A stretch of DNA of 28,733 nucleotides from Coemansia sp. RSA 1804 (GCA_027578815.1 JANBTH010000177.1:1-28733), one strand, 5' to 3'; positions 18,853 through 28,626 are shown, counted from the stretch's first letter. The notes: a model not told the origin generated them from the sequence alone. A program made the numbers and translations.

Positions 18853-20514
18853 TTAGTTGGCTGGGGATCCTTCACGAGGCCTTTGAAGGGGAATGTGTTT
18901 GAATCCAAATGTTGAGATTGCAAACAAGGCCGAAAATGGAATCAGCGCAATAAAAGCACCACGCATACCTTTTATAAACACCTTGGTCAGTTCGTGGACA
19001 ATATGTTGAGGTAGGTCAAGACTGTTGATAAGCGACTGGTTCTCCGAAACGCTCAGGATTGCACTGCTATATTCCGGGTATGCACTTGCTAGTCGGCCAA
19101 AGTTTGAGTGAAGAATGTTATTGTTGACTGAGGACAAAACGGCGACAACGATAACAGAACCAATGCTGCGTAAAAATATGCATATCGACGTTACAACGGC
19201 CAAGTCATGGCTGGATGAAGCAACTTGTGCAGCAAATATAAGGATCTGAGTGCATGCGCCGGCTCCAATACCGGCAATAGACTGAAACCCAATAATCTCT
19301 CCCAGACTGGAGTACTGGTCAAAGAGGATAAACAATGCCACCCCTATAAGAAGAACAGTTCCACCAGCCCACATAAACTCTCTATATCTGCCCACCAGCC
19401 CTATACAATAGCCTGCTATTAGCGCGAGCAGATAGTCAGATATGTTGAATGGTAAAACATAGAGGTTTGAAACAATGGGTGTTGCATCTCTAACAACCAA
19501 GGCCCACATTGGAATAAAAGCAAATGGTCCATATATCACTGCACCAAGAAGTACGTTTCCAATAAATGAAATAGCAACATTTCTTGTGCGCAACAGTCGA
19601 ACAGGAAATATAGGCTCCTTGGGGACCTTGTGCTCATAGTAAAAGAACCCAAGAACAACCAGAAAGCCAATAACAAGAAAGCAGATTACTCTTGAGGATG
19701 CCCATGGATAGTCGTGCCCTCCCCAGGAAAGACCAAGTAGAATAAATACAATTCCTACTGGCATTATAAAAGCACCTCCAAAGTCAACGCGGGCAAGCTT
19801 GTCGCGGAATGAAGCCGGTGGCGGATTTGGTACTTTGACAAGCAGCAAGACTACTGATGCGATGATAATGCTGATTGGAATGTTGATCCAATACACGACT
19901 CTCCAAATAGAGCGCTGGACAAGATAGCCACCAAGGGCTGTTCCTCCTATTGACGCAATTCCGGAAACACCATATGTAAGCCCCATGAATACCGCTCTGC
20001 TTTTCTCGTCAAATATGTCGGCGACGATTATATTCGTCATGACAACCACTCCCGAGCTTCCAAATCCTTCGATAACGCGACTGGCAATAAACATGTTAAT
20101 AGACCCAGAGGATGCGCTCAGAGTAGAGCCAATTGCTAGTAACGCCGCAGCAAGGTACACAGCAATCTTGCGTCCGGTAATATCGCTAAGCTTTCCGTAT
20201 ATCGGCTGTAAAGACGTAACTGCAATGAGATTACTAGTTACAATCCATTGTGCCTTTGAGAGTGCGTTAAACTCGTTGGCTATAAGTACGTAGATAACCG
20301 AGTCCATTGTCATATACAAACCAGAAAGAAACATAATGCCACATAAGCCAACGCACGCTGTAAGCGGTGGGCGGCCACTACTGTCGCTAACTTTCTGTGT
20401 ACACTCGGGCCCCTTAATATCATTTATACTATCAAGACCAATGCTGAATTTATTTGTGTTGGTCTGCACCGGATTATTTACAGTAGAGCTATTAGCACAG
20501 CTTGCCGCTGTCAT
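18853..20514 (-). CDS. MFS transporter, DHA2-like 14-helix family, copy B
   Basis: A 553-residue protein from the ATG at 20514. The N-terminal tail of about 50 residues is unlike that of copy A, but from LTACVGLCGIMFLSGLYMTM onward the two align end to end and by eye are more than half identical. Motif A is SDITGRK (110-116). The helix 5 motif is GVSGIASIGGTALGG, again without the usual Pro. IWRVVYWINIPIS and a conserved SENQSLINSLDLPQ loop before the last helix are shared with copy A. This loop and the missing motif C proline in both copies suggest one ancestral transporter duplicated in place. Substrate unknown. Confidence 0.88.
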   Translation of the reverse strand: MTAASCANSSTVNNPVQTNTNKFSIGLDSINDIKGPECTQKVSDSSGRPPLTACVGLCGIMFLSGLYMTMDSVIYVLIANEFNALSKAQWIVTSNLIAVTSLQPIYGKLSDITGRKIAVYLAAALLAIGSTLSASSGSINMFIASRVIEGFGSSGVVVMTNIIVADIFDEKSRAVFMGLTYGVSGIASIGGTALGGYLVQRSIWRVVYWINIPISIIIASVVLLLVKVPNPPPASFRDKLARVDFGGAFIMPVGIVFILLGLSWGGHDYPWASSRVICFLVIGFLVVLGFFYYEHKVPKEPIFPVRLLRTRNVAISFIGNVLLGAVIYGPFAFIPMWALVVRDATPIVSNLYVLPFNISDYLLALIAGYCIGLVGRYREFMWAGGTVLLIGVALFILFDQYSSLGEIIGFQSIAGIGAGACTQILIFAAQVASSSHDLAVVTSICIFLRSIGSVIVVAVLSSVNNNILHSNFGRLASAYPEYSSAILSVSENQSLINSLDLPQHIVHELTKVFIKGMRGAFIALIPFSALFAISTFGFKHIPLQRPREGSPAN

Positions 20515-21302
20515 ATTTTTTTGTATAAAATAAAAAATTATCCTTCAGATCAGAAATAAAGATAAAATGTAAAGCAAGCTAGACAAGTACCATGATATTC
20601 GCTTTTTATGTATTCTGTGTGGCTGACTGCAGATTAATATACATTTTAAAGATAGCTAGCACTTATATTCGTTTTTATCTTTTGGATATGTGGTAATCGT
20701 TGCATCTCAAGTTGGACTCCCACGTAATTTTTTGGTGGCGGAGGGGGTGACAGTTTATTGTGTTATTTTAAAAAATGGAGTTCAATTTGTGTTGTTTATG
20801 ATATATAGTGTGCATTTGTGAAGAGATGGCAATTGTTAGTATTACATTTTTGAAGAAAAAGCCCCATTTGAGCACACTCCACGCATCACTAGGAAATCCT
20901 TCAGTCAGAGTTGTTTGTTTACAATATTTTGACGACCGAATGGCGCGTTGGATGTGATGTAGACAATATGTATATATTTACATTAGCTTTAAATATTTGG
21001 AACCTGGCTGACAAATATGGAGAAGTACGTAGTCCAATAAGCTAGATTCCACAACAAAGGACCTGCAAAAAAAGCGTAAAATAGATCCAGATAAATCATG
21101 TGATCCTCATCTGGTCAAGATTAAAAAATGGGACAGGGTGATTTCACTTTTCGTTGACTGCTGCGCAAGAGAAAAACGCGTAAAGCAGCATTCCACAGTT
21201 CACACTTCCACTTTCTCTTTCACACATTGCATTTACTATGAACACCTTTAATTATTCTTTCCTAATCGACACTGTATATAGCTTGACTTGTTTGAAGCAC
21301 AA
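20515..21302. other. Divergent intergenic region, MFS copy B / DUF4211 gene
   Basis: About 790 bp of A/T-rich DNA with the promoters of both flanking genes. TATAAAATAAAA lies just before the MFS start (20524-20535, plus-strand reading). ACTGTATATAGC at 21271-21282 is some 20-30 bp before the DUF4211 ATG. No gene seen. Confidence 0.45.
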
Positions 21303-23762
21303 ATGCCACCCAAGAACACTTTAAAGAATAATAGCGCACCTATTCGAAAGAAGGCAAATGTAAAACCGAAACACACAGCTACAGCGGCAAACGGTTCTAA
21401 ATATACGCCCAAGGACGCTGGGCCAAGAGACGAATGGGCTCCACCAGACGATGAGATTGGAGTGACGCTTTCTCAGGCACTACGGGGATCCAGGAAGAAT
21501 AGAGCCAAGCGCGCATATCCAACGGCAATATGCGATCATCCGTCAGAAACACCCAATGGGGCAAAAATACGGAAGCAGACTACTTCTGTCGATAACGGAC
21601 AGGAGAGCGACGATACAGCTTCTTTGATTTCCGGAACTGGTGGTGAATGTACAGCTGAGCACGGAAATTGCCTTGATGTCCCAGTCTCTGTCAGTGTTAA
21701 AGTGTCTAATAAGTACTTGCCGGATGACATACCAAACAATGGCGACGGAAAGCCTGTGGATATTTTGAATGAACAGCAGCAGAACGACATATTTGCAATG
21801 TTTTCGGTTGATGATAACAGCAGCAGCAACAACAAGGAACACACAGAAGAACACCGTGATAACCAGAGTCAAGATGACACTGTCCACAATTCGGCTAAAA
21901 AGCCGGCCAATTTTTGCGCTTTTGATGATGAGAGTGCTTCTAGTACAGCATGTGGAGAGTTTATAGACGAGGAAAGCGCCAGAAACTATCAGCAGATTCT
22001 TTCAAACAAGAGAAAGGGTGAATCTATTGGCAAAATGGAGAATACGCAGGACATCAAACGAGATAGCAAAGGCAAAAGCAAGCAAGAGAGCCCACTTGAA
22101 TTATCTTCGAGTAATGTCCTTTCAGATTCAGATTCCGGCTCAGATTCCAGTTTTGTGAAAGTAAGACATGGACGTAATAAACGTCCATGTCTGCCGCATG
22201 AGAGCGATTCTGAATCTGCAGAAGAACCCGACGTACTAGATAAACGTAGAATTCTCGGTCATAGACTGCGTTCGTCGATTAAGCCCAAGAGCAGCTCTTT
22301 AAGTCGCTATGAGCAAGCACGCTTAAATGCACAACATGCTGGTGGCGATTCAGAAACAGAGAACAGCGACTTTGACCTGGAAAGTGCTGTCGATGACACA
22401 CAAGAAGGCGTGGTGAACGGCGATACAAACATTGATGAATACAATTTCCAGGCTGGTCAGTCTAATGCTGATATTCTACAAACAGACTCCGAAACTGAGC
22501 GAATGCCGCGCAAGAGTGTTCTTGTTATACACGACTCGGGCGGGGAGAGTGACAACGATTTCATATCCGAAATTGAAGAGCCTTACTCAGCAAAAGAACA
22601 AGCAGCTAGCAACGACAAGTTAAAAACGTTTCTATCCGCATTTGAGCCCAAGCGACGAATGCAGATGCATAGGAAAATGGAGGCAAAGAAGGATTTAGGA
22701 AACAAGTCAGAAGCGCTGGATCTGGGCAATCATAGATCCCCGCAGTATCCAGCAAAAGCAGTCAAAGGGTACAGCGATGATCTAGACGATGACCTAGCAG
22801 ATTTTATAGTTGACGATGAAGATGCGGCTGATGGCAGCGACAGTGGGCTTGAGATTGTCAATGGAAATGAGCAACACATTTTGAGCAGCGAGAGTCGGAA
22901 CCCCAAGCGCCATGGTACAAGCGACGACGACCTATTGCCTGATTTAGGTTTGGAACAACCCATGGAAGATACGGTAATGGCACAGATTCCTGAGGAGTTT
23001 AGCCAATTTGATCTTCCAACATCGTTCAAGAGCTACGTGCAGTACTTGGTATACTGGCTATGCAATGGCCGCCATAAGCCAGAACTGAGTGCGAAGAATG
23101 CTAAATACTTCTTTTTTGCCTATGTGACAGTTGCTCGCGTCATCGATTCAGTCGAGCAGAGTCTTGTGGAAAGTTCTGCTTGGGTTGAAGATTTCCGACG
23201 CGATCTTCATAGCTATCCAGAGATCCATTTCCTGCGCATAGCGGGTATTGAGGGGTGCGATGCCTGCCATTTCCACAAGAACCGCACAGCCACATTCTGC
23301 CTAGGGCTTTTGGGCGAACCCTACGACCGCGATATGCTGATTCCGCCGCGTCCGGGGGAATCGGTTGCAGTCAAGACCAGTGACTTGTTAAATGACGAAG
23401 AGAGCAATATGGACAGCCCGATGGTTGTGTCCGACGAAGACGACTCTGACATTGAAACAGGATTCCTTCACGATAAGAAACACAGTGTTGTGGAGTATAA
23501 TGTCGGGAAAACCTGCAAGCAAAGAGCAGAAATTGGACACGAGCTGCACCACTATTTCTACCATTTAGCGCTCCTTGTGGAGATTTCGCTGAGCACAATT
23601 TCTCTCCAAAGACAAGACGATGAGCACAGTGTAGAAGGCGACTGGATGCACAGCGAACCAGAAGACCTGGTTGACAGGCTCGACAGCGAGGGGTCTATTG
23701 GCAGACTATTTGCAGAATTCAAGGAGCTTTTGTCCCGTTCAAAGTCAGGTTTTGCATCATAG
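21303..23762 (+). CDS. DUF4211 domain protein, probably nuclear
   Basis: A 819-residue protein starting at the ATG at 21303, the first in frame. Residues 1-560 are low complexity, acidic and Ser-rich (SDSDSGSDSS, DDLDDDLADFIVDDEDAADG) with basic patches such as RHGRNKRP that could be nuclear localisation signals. The conserved part, about 565-700, holds FDLPTSFKSYVQYLVYWL, then CDACHFHKNRTATF (Cys 652, Cys 655, His 656, His 658) and GLLGEPYDRD. This is the pattern I know from the DUF4211 family of eukaryotic nuclear proteins. The Cys/His cluster looks like a metal site, but that is inference. The C-terminal 100 residues contain an ELHHYFYHLALLVEIS helix. The molecular function of the family is not established. 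Confidence 0.8.
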   Translation: MPPKNTLKNNSAPIRKKANVKPKHTATAANGSKYTPKDAGPRDEWAPPDDEIGVTLSQALRGSRKNRAKRAYPTAICDHPSETPNGAKIRKQTTSVDNGQESDDTASLISGTGGECTAEHGNCLDVPVSVSVKVSNKYLPDDIPNNGDGKPVDILNEQQQNDIFAMFSVDDNSSSNNKEHTEEHRDNQSQDDTVHNSAKKPANFCAFDDESASSTACGEFIDEESARNYQQILSNKRKGESIGKMENTQDIKRDSKGKSKQESPLELSSSNVLSDSDSGSDSSFVKVRHGRNKRPCLPHESDSESAEEPDVLDKRRILGHRLRSSIKPKSSSLSRYEQARLNAQHAGGDSETENSDFDLESAVDDTQEGVVNGDTNIDEYNFQAGQSNADILQTDSETERMPRKSVLVIHDSGGESDNDFISEIEEPYSAKEQAASNDKLKTFLSAFEPKRRMQMHRKMEAKKDLGNKSEALDLGNHRSPQYPAKAVKGYSDDLDDDLADFIVDDEDAADGSDSGLEIVNGNEQHILSSESRNPKRHGTSDDDLLPDLGLEQPMEDTVMAQIPEEFSQFDLPTSFKSYVQYLVYWLCNGRHKPELSAKNAKYFFFAYVTVARVIDSVEQSLVESSAWVEDFRRDLHSYPEIHFLRIAGIEGCDACHFHKNRTATFCLGLLGEPYDRDMLIPPRPGESVAVKTSDLLNDEESNMDSPMVVSDEDDSDIETGFLHDKKHSVVEYNVGKTCKQRAEIGHELHHYFYHLALLVEISLSTISLQRQDDEHSVEGDWMHSEPEDLVDRLDSEGSIGRLFAEFKELLSRSKSGFAS

Positions 23763-23854
23763 CAGTGCTTTCTTTGTTGACAATGGAAACCAGGAAAATT
23801 AATGGTGTAAATAAAGTACCTAGGTCTAATCATTAGACATTCCATGTTTGCTGT

Positions 23855-24781
23855 CTAGAATGGTTCAAATATAACCCTTTTAGAGTTTTGCTCGGACCAC
23901 ATGTTAAGCTCAGCTTTGAAATCCTCAGTTACCTGGCGACGCAGCGTAACCTCCTTGAAAACTTTTGACCGTTCCGTCTCAATAAATCCAAACTTTGCTT
24001 CAAATATATGGATGCTGGCATTGTTCGTTTCTTTTATGCGAACAACAAAGTCGGTAACGCCGATATCGTTCACCGCGTAATGCATCATTAACTTCAGGAC
24101 CTCCGTTGCCACCCCACGGCCCGAATGAGCTTGTTCGGCAATCATCACCTCCAGCTCAGCTTCGTGGGGGTTATCGTGGCTGTTCAGATAAAAGTTGACA
24201 TCGCCAATCATTGTTTCGATGCTGTGTAGGCCATTTGGCTGTTCGCTACTGGCCTTGGCAAGGACAATAAATGTGCACTCTACTGAATAAGAGAGCAGTC
24301 GTTAGTAATGCTGCTAGCAGAATATATCAAGGTAATGAAGAAATTATTCATTTAACAAAATGTATATTTTCAAAGCAAAAGTGTTAGTCTGCTATTGATC
24401 ATTATCCACTTACTATCCTCATCATTCCGCCACGACTGCTGCATATCAAACTCCTCATCAATGGTGAGCGGCTCGGAGCCGGTCATTTCCTGTAAAAACG
24501 GGGATTTCATCCATTCGTGGTACTTCTGCACATGTTCTTTCTTGTAAGGGACCAGAATGACCTGTTTCCCGACCTACATTAATAGAACGCCATTAGTTTT
24601 GTTTATAAATTTAATAAAAAAGAAAGGAGGAATTGGCATGTGTTTCTGTATTGACTGTCTCTGACTATTGATTGTTTTCAATTTGTTTATAGATATAGAC
24701 ATGTTTTTATACGCGCCTGCATTAACATGAATATCAGTTGTCGAGGGTACTTACAATTGCAACATGTTCGTTTGCACGCAT
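23855..24781 (-). CDS. NAT9: NAT9-type GNAT N-acetyltransferase; join(23855..24282, 24414..24573, 24755..24781) complement
   Basis: Three exons read MRANEHVAI, then VGKQVILVPYKKEHVQKYHE, then ECTFIVLAKA onward. Each intron has a GTAAGT donor and an AG acceptor (introns 24574-24754 and 24283-24413). The spliced protein is 204 residues; the human N-acetyltransferase 9 has about 207. Family motifs are YHEWMKSPFLQEMTGSEPLT, QQSWRNDED, MIGDVNFYLN, the acetyl-CoA loop EVMIAEQAHSGRGVATE (GRGVA) and FGFIETERSKVFKEVTLRR. Proteins of this family are GNAT acetyltransferases; animal NAT9 has been linked to microtubule stability. The fungal substrate is unknown. A start at an internal ATG would lose the first strand, so the 27-nt first exon is needed. 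It is divergent from FRS1 and convergent with the DUF4211 gene (92-bp gap). Confidence 0.9.
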
Positions 24782-25216
24782 CTCAGTGCTAATATCTCTA
24801 AATTATACAAACGACAGAGCACTCGCTATACAGAGGAAATCACAGTAAAAGATAAGAACCTTGTTGCCTTTCAGCTTAACATGAATGTGGATGTTGGAGT
24901 TAAAGATCAAAACCTACCAACATCCACTTTTGCCAGTGTAATTTCGTACATTGGAGAATGGGATCTCTAAAGTATCAGCATAAATGCACGTGATGCGGTG
25001 ATGATTCACATCAGATCAAATGTAAAAAAAAACAATTTTGCATCAAAGGAACACAATCTTACAGCCATTATTAAAACTGTTTGCACGTTTTTTTCTCTGT
25101 TGGTAGTGAATTGGATTTGCGCTTTCTCTTTTCTGTGTGCTAATCATTGATAGACTCTTTAGTTGCTTTCATCTTTTTTTTACCAACAAGAAGGAAAACG
25201 TTATAGCTCAGGAACA
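24782..25216. other. Divergent promoter region, NAT9 / FRS1
   Basis: Near its middle lie CACGTG (24987-24992, an E-box for bHLH factors) and TGATTCA (25002-25008, one base from a Gcn4 site), about 205-230 bp from either ATG. Pyrimidine-rich DNA precedes FRS1. No other gene seen. Confidence 0.4.
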
Positions 25217-27092
25217 ATGCCGACACTCACGGTTGACAAGGAAGAACTGTTCAATTATCTGGGTAACAAGTACGATACTGAGCAGTTTGGAGAGTTGTGC
25301 TTTAGGTTCGGAATCGAGCTTGAGGAGGATGTAAGTTTCAGCTAATATCTGTTTAGACTCTGCCATTTTTCTGATAGAACACCCAAATCTGTGCTTGGTA
25401 AATCAACTAAAAAAAGACGGTAAATTCGTACCTTGCTTGCTCTTTCTTATAAATTAGACCTCGCAGGAAGGCGAGCTTGCGCCAGGAGAGCGGGCGCAGC
25501 TCAAGATCGATATCCCTGCAAACCGCTATGACCTGATATGCTACGAGGGACTGTCGCGCGCGCTTGGAATATACTTGGGGATGGAGGAGACCCCAAGCTA
25601 CAGGCTCGCCCCTGTAGCCAAGCCTCAGCGGATCACAGTGGCAAAGGAGTGCGCGCAGATCCGTCCGTACGTGGTCGGGGCTATTCTCCGGGGCGTTAAG
25701 TTTACTGAGGAGCGGTACAAATCGTTCATTGGCTTGCAGGATAAGCTGCACAACAATCTGTGTCGCAATCGTAAGCTGGTCTCGATTGGCACCCACGATC
25801 TCGGGACGATCCAGGGCCCTTTCACCTATGAGGCACAAAAACCTGAGGACATCAAGTTTGTTCCTCTTGACCAGACCGAAGAGATGGACGGGCATCGCGT
25901 GATCTCGTTCTACGAGTCCGATATGCACATCAGAAAGTTCTTGCATATCATCCGCGACTCGCCTGTGTATCCGGTGGTATACGATGCAAATCGCACTGTC
26001 ATGTCGTTGCCTCCGCTGATCAATAGCAACCACAGCAAAATAACGCTGGAAACAAGAGATGTGCTCATCGAGATCACCGCCACTGACATGACAAAGGTCA
26101 ATATGGTGCTCAACATTATGGTGTCAATGTTCAGTTGCTACTGCCAGGATCCGTTTGTGGTTGAGCCTATGGAGGTTGTTTATCCGGACGGCAGGACCAT
26201 GGTGTACCCTGACTATGAGCCCCGTGTCGTGAAGACATCATCGACTTATCTGAACGGCATCGTGGGGATCCAACAGACGGACAGCGAGATTGTGGAGCTC
26301 CTGAAGCGGATGTCGCTGGAGGCCACGATTCAGTCAGGCAACGAGATAAGCGTCAAGCTCCCGCTAACACGCCCTGACATTCTCCAGGAATGCGATATTG
26401 CCGAGGATCTTGCGATTGCATTTGGGTATAACAATATTCCCCGCGTTCAAAACAACGCAGCGACAGTCGGGAAGCCGCTGGAACTGAACACGCTTTCGGA
26501 CATTGTGCGGCAGAAGATGGCGTCTTGTGGATGGATCGAGGCGCTGACGCTGAGTCTCTGCTCGCATGAAGAGAACTTTGAGCTTCTCAGGCGCGTGGAT
26601 ACCGGGGATGAGGTGGTTGTACTGGAGAACCCCAAATCAGTTGAGTACCAAGTGTGCCGCACATCGCTGTTGCCTGGGCTGCTCAAGACGATCCGCGAGA
26701 ACAAGAAGCACCCGATTCCGTACAGGCTGTTTGAGGTGTCGGATGTGGTTTTCAAGGCGGGTGACAGGGAGCGTGGCACCAGGAACGAGCGGCATGCATG
26801 CGGCCTCTTTTCGGGATCAAGCGCGCAGTTCGAGGTGACGCAGGGTCTGCTGGATGCGGTTATGGCAGCCTTGGATGTGGCACACGCCAAGAACGGCAGG
26901 GGATACTATCTGCGCGAGAGCGAGAACCCGACGTATCTGGGCGGACGCAGTGCTAGTGTTATGTACAGGGACTGGAGTGGCGCTGAGAGAGAGATTGGGT
27001 CGATCGGCGTCATCCACCCGGAGGTGCTGATCAACTACAAGCTGGAGTACCCTGTGTCTGTGTTTGAGATTAACATTGAGGCTTTTGTCTAA
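25217..27092 (+). CDS. FRS1: Phenylalanine--tRNA ligase beta subunit, cytosolic; join 25217..25330, 25458..27092
   Basis: Beta subunit of the alpha2-beta2 cytosolic PheRS. Exon 1 gives MPTLTVDKEELFNYLG and ends ELEED at a GTAAGT donor. A 127-nt intron follows, then TSQEGELAP. The spliced protein is 582 residues, close to the yeast and human proteins (about 590). There is no targeting peptide. Order of parts: N-terminal domain with DIPANRYDLICYEGLSRAL near 55-75; B3/B4 editing-type region about 145-255 (LVSIGTHDLGTIQGPFTYEA); B5 domain about 294-367 with RPDILQECDIAEDLAIAFGY; catalytic-core-like domain to the end (LENPKSVEYQVCRTSLLPG, RLFEVSDVVF, IGSIGVIHPEVL). The start is the first ATG and has an A at -3. 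It shares a 435-bp promoter region with NAT9. Confidence 0.95.
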
Positions 27093-27503
27093 GCAGACCG
27101 AGAAGGGCCGGAATTAAGCTATTATTTTGCTTATTTATTGCAGTACACAATGTAGCTGTTTTAACCGCTGACAATGATATTTTTAATACTGAATGACTAT
27201 AACTGGACATTCAAATAATGCAAGCTGATTATGCCACTGTGGTTTAATTTAGTCCAGCTGTGAGCCAAATAAAATAATAAAATATAAAATAAAGACTTTT
27301 GTGTGCACAAAATTGGGACAGGAAAATATTATTATGGTGGACAATATATTAGATTACATATTATTAAATTAATATATTCTACCGTACTAATATTCAAGAC
27401 AAGATGTAGCCTCATTAATGAAATATGAATTTATCTTTAATTTAAGCCAAAATATTTATTAAATCTTATTATTGTCTCTGAAAACAGCTATATCAGAAAC
27501 ACC

Positions 27504-27525
27504 GCCTGAGCTACCGGACTCAGGC
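27504..27525. repeat. GC-rich inverted repeat with 7-bp stem
   Basis: GCCTGAG (27504-27510) and CTCAGGC (27519-27525) are perfectly complementary around an 8-base loop, in otherwise A/T-rich DNA. Read on the minus strand it includes TAGCTCAGGCGG, which resembles a tRNA A box. Confidence 0.55.
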
Positions 27526-27578
27526 TGAATGTTAAAATCTAGCTATTTCACCCCCTTTAGATGACAGAATGAAAAGTC

Positions 27579-27858
27579 GGATGATAGAGCTTATGAAGGG
27601 CGATCAGTGGTTTCTTTTTTTCTTCTTTCTAATTACAGTTTCTCTGTTTATTTCTTAGTCGGTTTAGATTTTCCTTCAGTAAATCTACTTTTTTTCTTGG
27701 AAACATCACCTGAGATGGATGATAGAGCCCATGAAGGGAAATTGGTGGCTTCTCTTTTCCTTCTTTCTAATTACGGTTTCTCTGTATACTTCTTAATTAG
27801 TTTAGCTTTCCCTTCATTAAATATATTTTCTCTCTAAAAAAGAAACATCACATGAGAT
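27579..27858. repeat. Imperfect tandem duplication, period about 138 bp
   Basis: Copy 1 (27579-27716) and copy 2 (27717-27858) both start GGATGATAGAGC, share CTTCTTTCTAATTAC and GTTTCTCTGT in the middle, and end AACATCAC-TGAGAT. By eye about three quarters of positions match, with small indels. A plus-strand frame stays open through both copies but has no ATG. Confidence 0.75.
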
Positions 27859-27982
27859 ATATTGAATGAGTATATCCATAATTAAAATTTCATTATCCAC
27901 ATTTTCCAATAAACCCAGTGTATAAAAATTGTGTGCTTTTTGGAATAGGAATTTTGCTGGCATTTAAAATTTTTCTTATAGA

Positions 27983-27990
27983 TATAAAAG
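27983..27990 (+). promoter_or_regulatory. TATA box of the 65-residue small gene
   Basis: TATAAAAG, a near-ideal TATA element, 107 bp before the ATG at 28097. The spacing resembles the 120 bp seen in the NmrA promoters. Confidence 0.55.
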
Positions 27991-28096
27991 GTGAAAGTTG
28001 AGAAGCAAGGCTAGACATAACACATCATTTAACTATTCACAACCACTTGGAATATTATAGTGCACATACAAAGACTAGATATTAAACCTACCAATT

Positions 28097-28294
28097 ATGG
28101 CAAGCCGGAGAAATGGACCTACACCTGGTAAAGCAGATGAAACTAATATATCAAGGGGACTCAAATCTTTCATACCCCAGTTGGATGCATTGGCAGAAGC
28201 TAATGACAAAAGACTAAAAGAAGCTATAGAAGAAATAAAAAAGCAGCAGGGTGGACAAGGGGCAAGTGGACAAGGGACGGGTGGTAAAAAGTAA
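28097..28294 (+). CDS. Small basic/helical protein of unknown function, 65 residues
   Basis: I do not recognise this protein. It begins with a true ATG and ends at a TAA. Residues 1-20 are polar (MASRRNGPTPGKADETNIS). About 21-50 should form one charged amphipathic helix (FIPQLDALAEANDKRLKEAI), and 51-65 is a Gly/Gln-rich tail ending GGKK. There is no signal peptide or membrane segment. Support for a real gene: a good TATA box 107 bp upstream, a protein-like helical composition in A/T-rich DNA where random frames give Phe/Ile/Lys/Asn-rich products, and AATAAA at 28416-28421 downstream. Against it: short length and no known family. Confidence 0.5.
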   Translation: MASRRNGPTPGKADETNISRGLKSFIPQLDALAEANDKRLKEAIEEIKKQQGGQGASGQGTGGKK

Positions 28295-28626
28295 AGTGAA
28301 TATAACCATGTAAATGGCAGTTATATTTGCCATAGCTACAAGATGAACATGCAGGTTGTTGAAGTAAAGAAACCAAAGGAATAGGATAATAGGCTTTTTA
28401 AACTGCGAGGTCTATAATAAATAAATAAATTAAAAAACTAAAGAGCATGAAAACTTGAAAGTGAGAAATATACTTTTTTGTTTGCTGCTTCCAATTATTG
28501 CAAATATAAGAGCATTATGCAAACTTCCTACACTTCTAATGCGAGCCCTCTTCTGTGTTAATTGCCGCAAGCATACTGTTTTTCAAAGCGCGTTTAAAGA
28601 AAGGGAAAAGGAGAAAAACAGAAGTA
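28295..28626. other. Intergenic, 3' flanks of the small gene and the GH15 gene
   Basis: This convergent spacer has AATAAATAAATAAAT at 28416-28430, a plausible polyadenylation signal for the small gene. I see no further gene. Confidence 0.45.

Larger units (their letters stand above)
27093..28096. other. AT-rich intergenic tract
   Basis: Strongly A/T-rich compared with everything to its left. It starts with clustered AATAAA signals near 27267-27295 that suit the FRS1 3' end. It then holds a GC-rich hairpin (27504-27525), a tandem duplication (27579-27858) and the TATA box of a small gene (27983-27990). No recognisable transposon protein, terminal repeats or tRNA. Confidence 0.5.

Noticed and set aside
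24764..24970. 68-codon plus-strand frame
   Set aside because: It overlaps NAT9 exon 1 in antisense and has no support.
27490..27530. Intact tRNA gene on the minus strand
   Set aside because: There is an A-box-like sequence but no B box, acceptor stem or anticodon arm.
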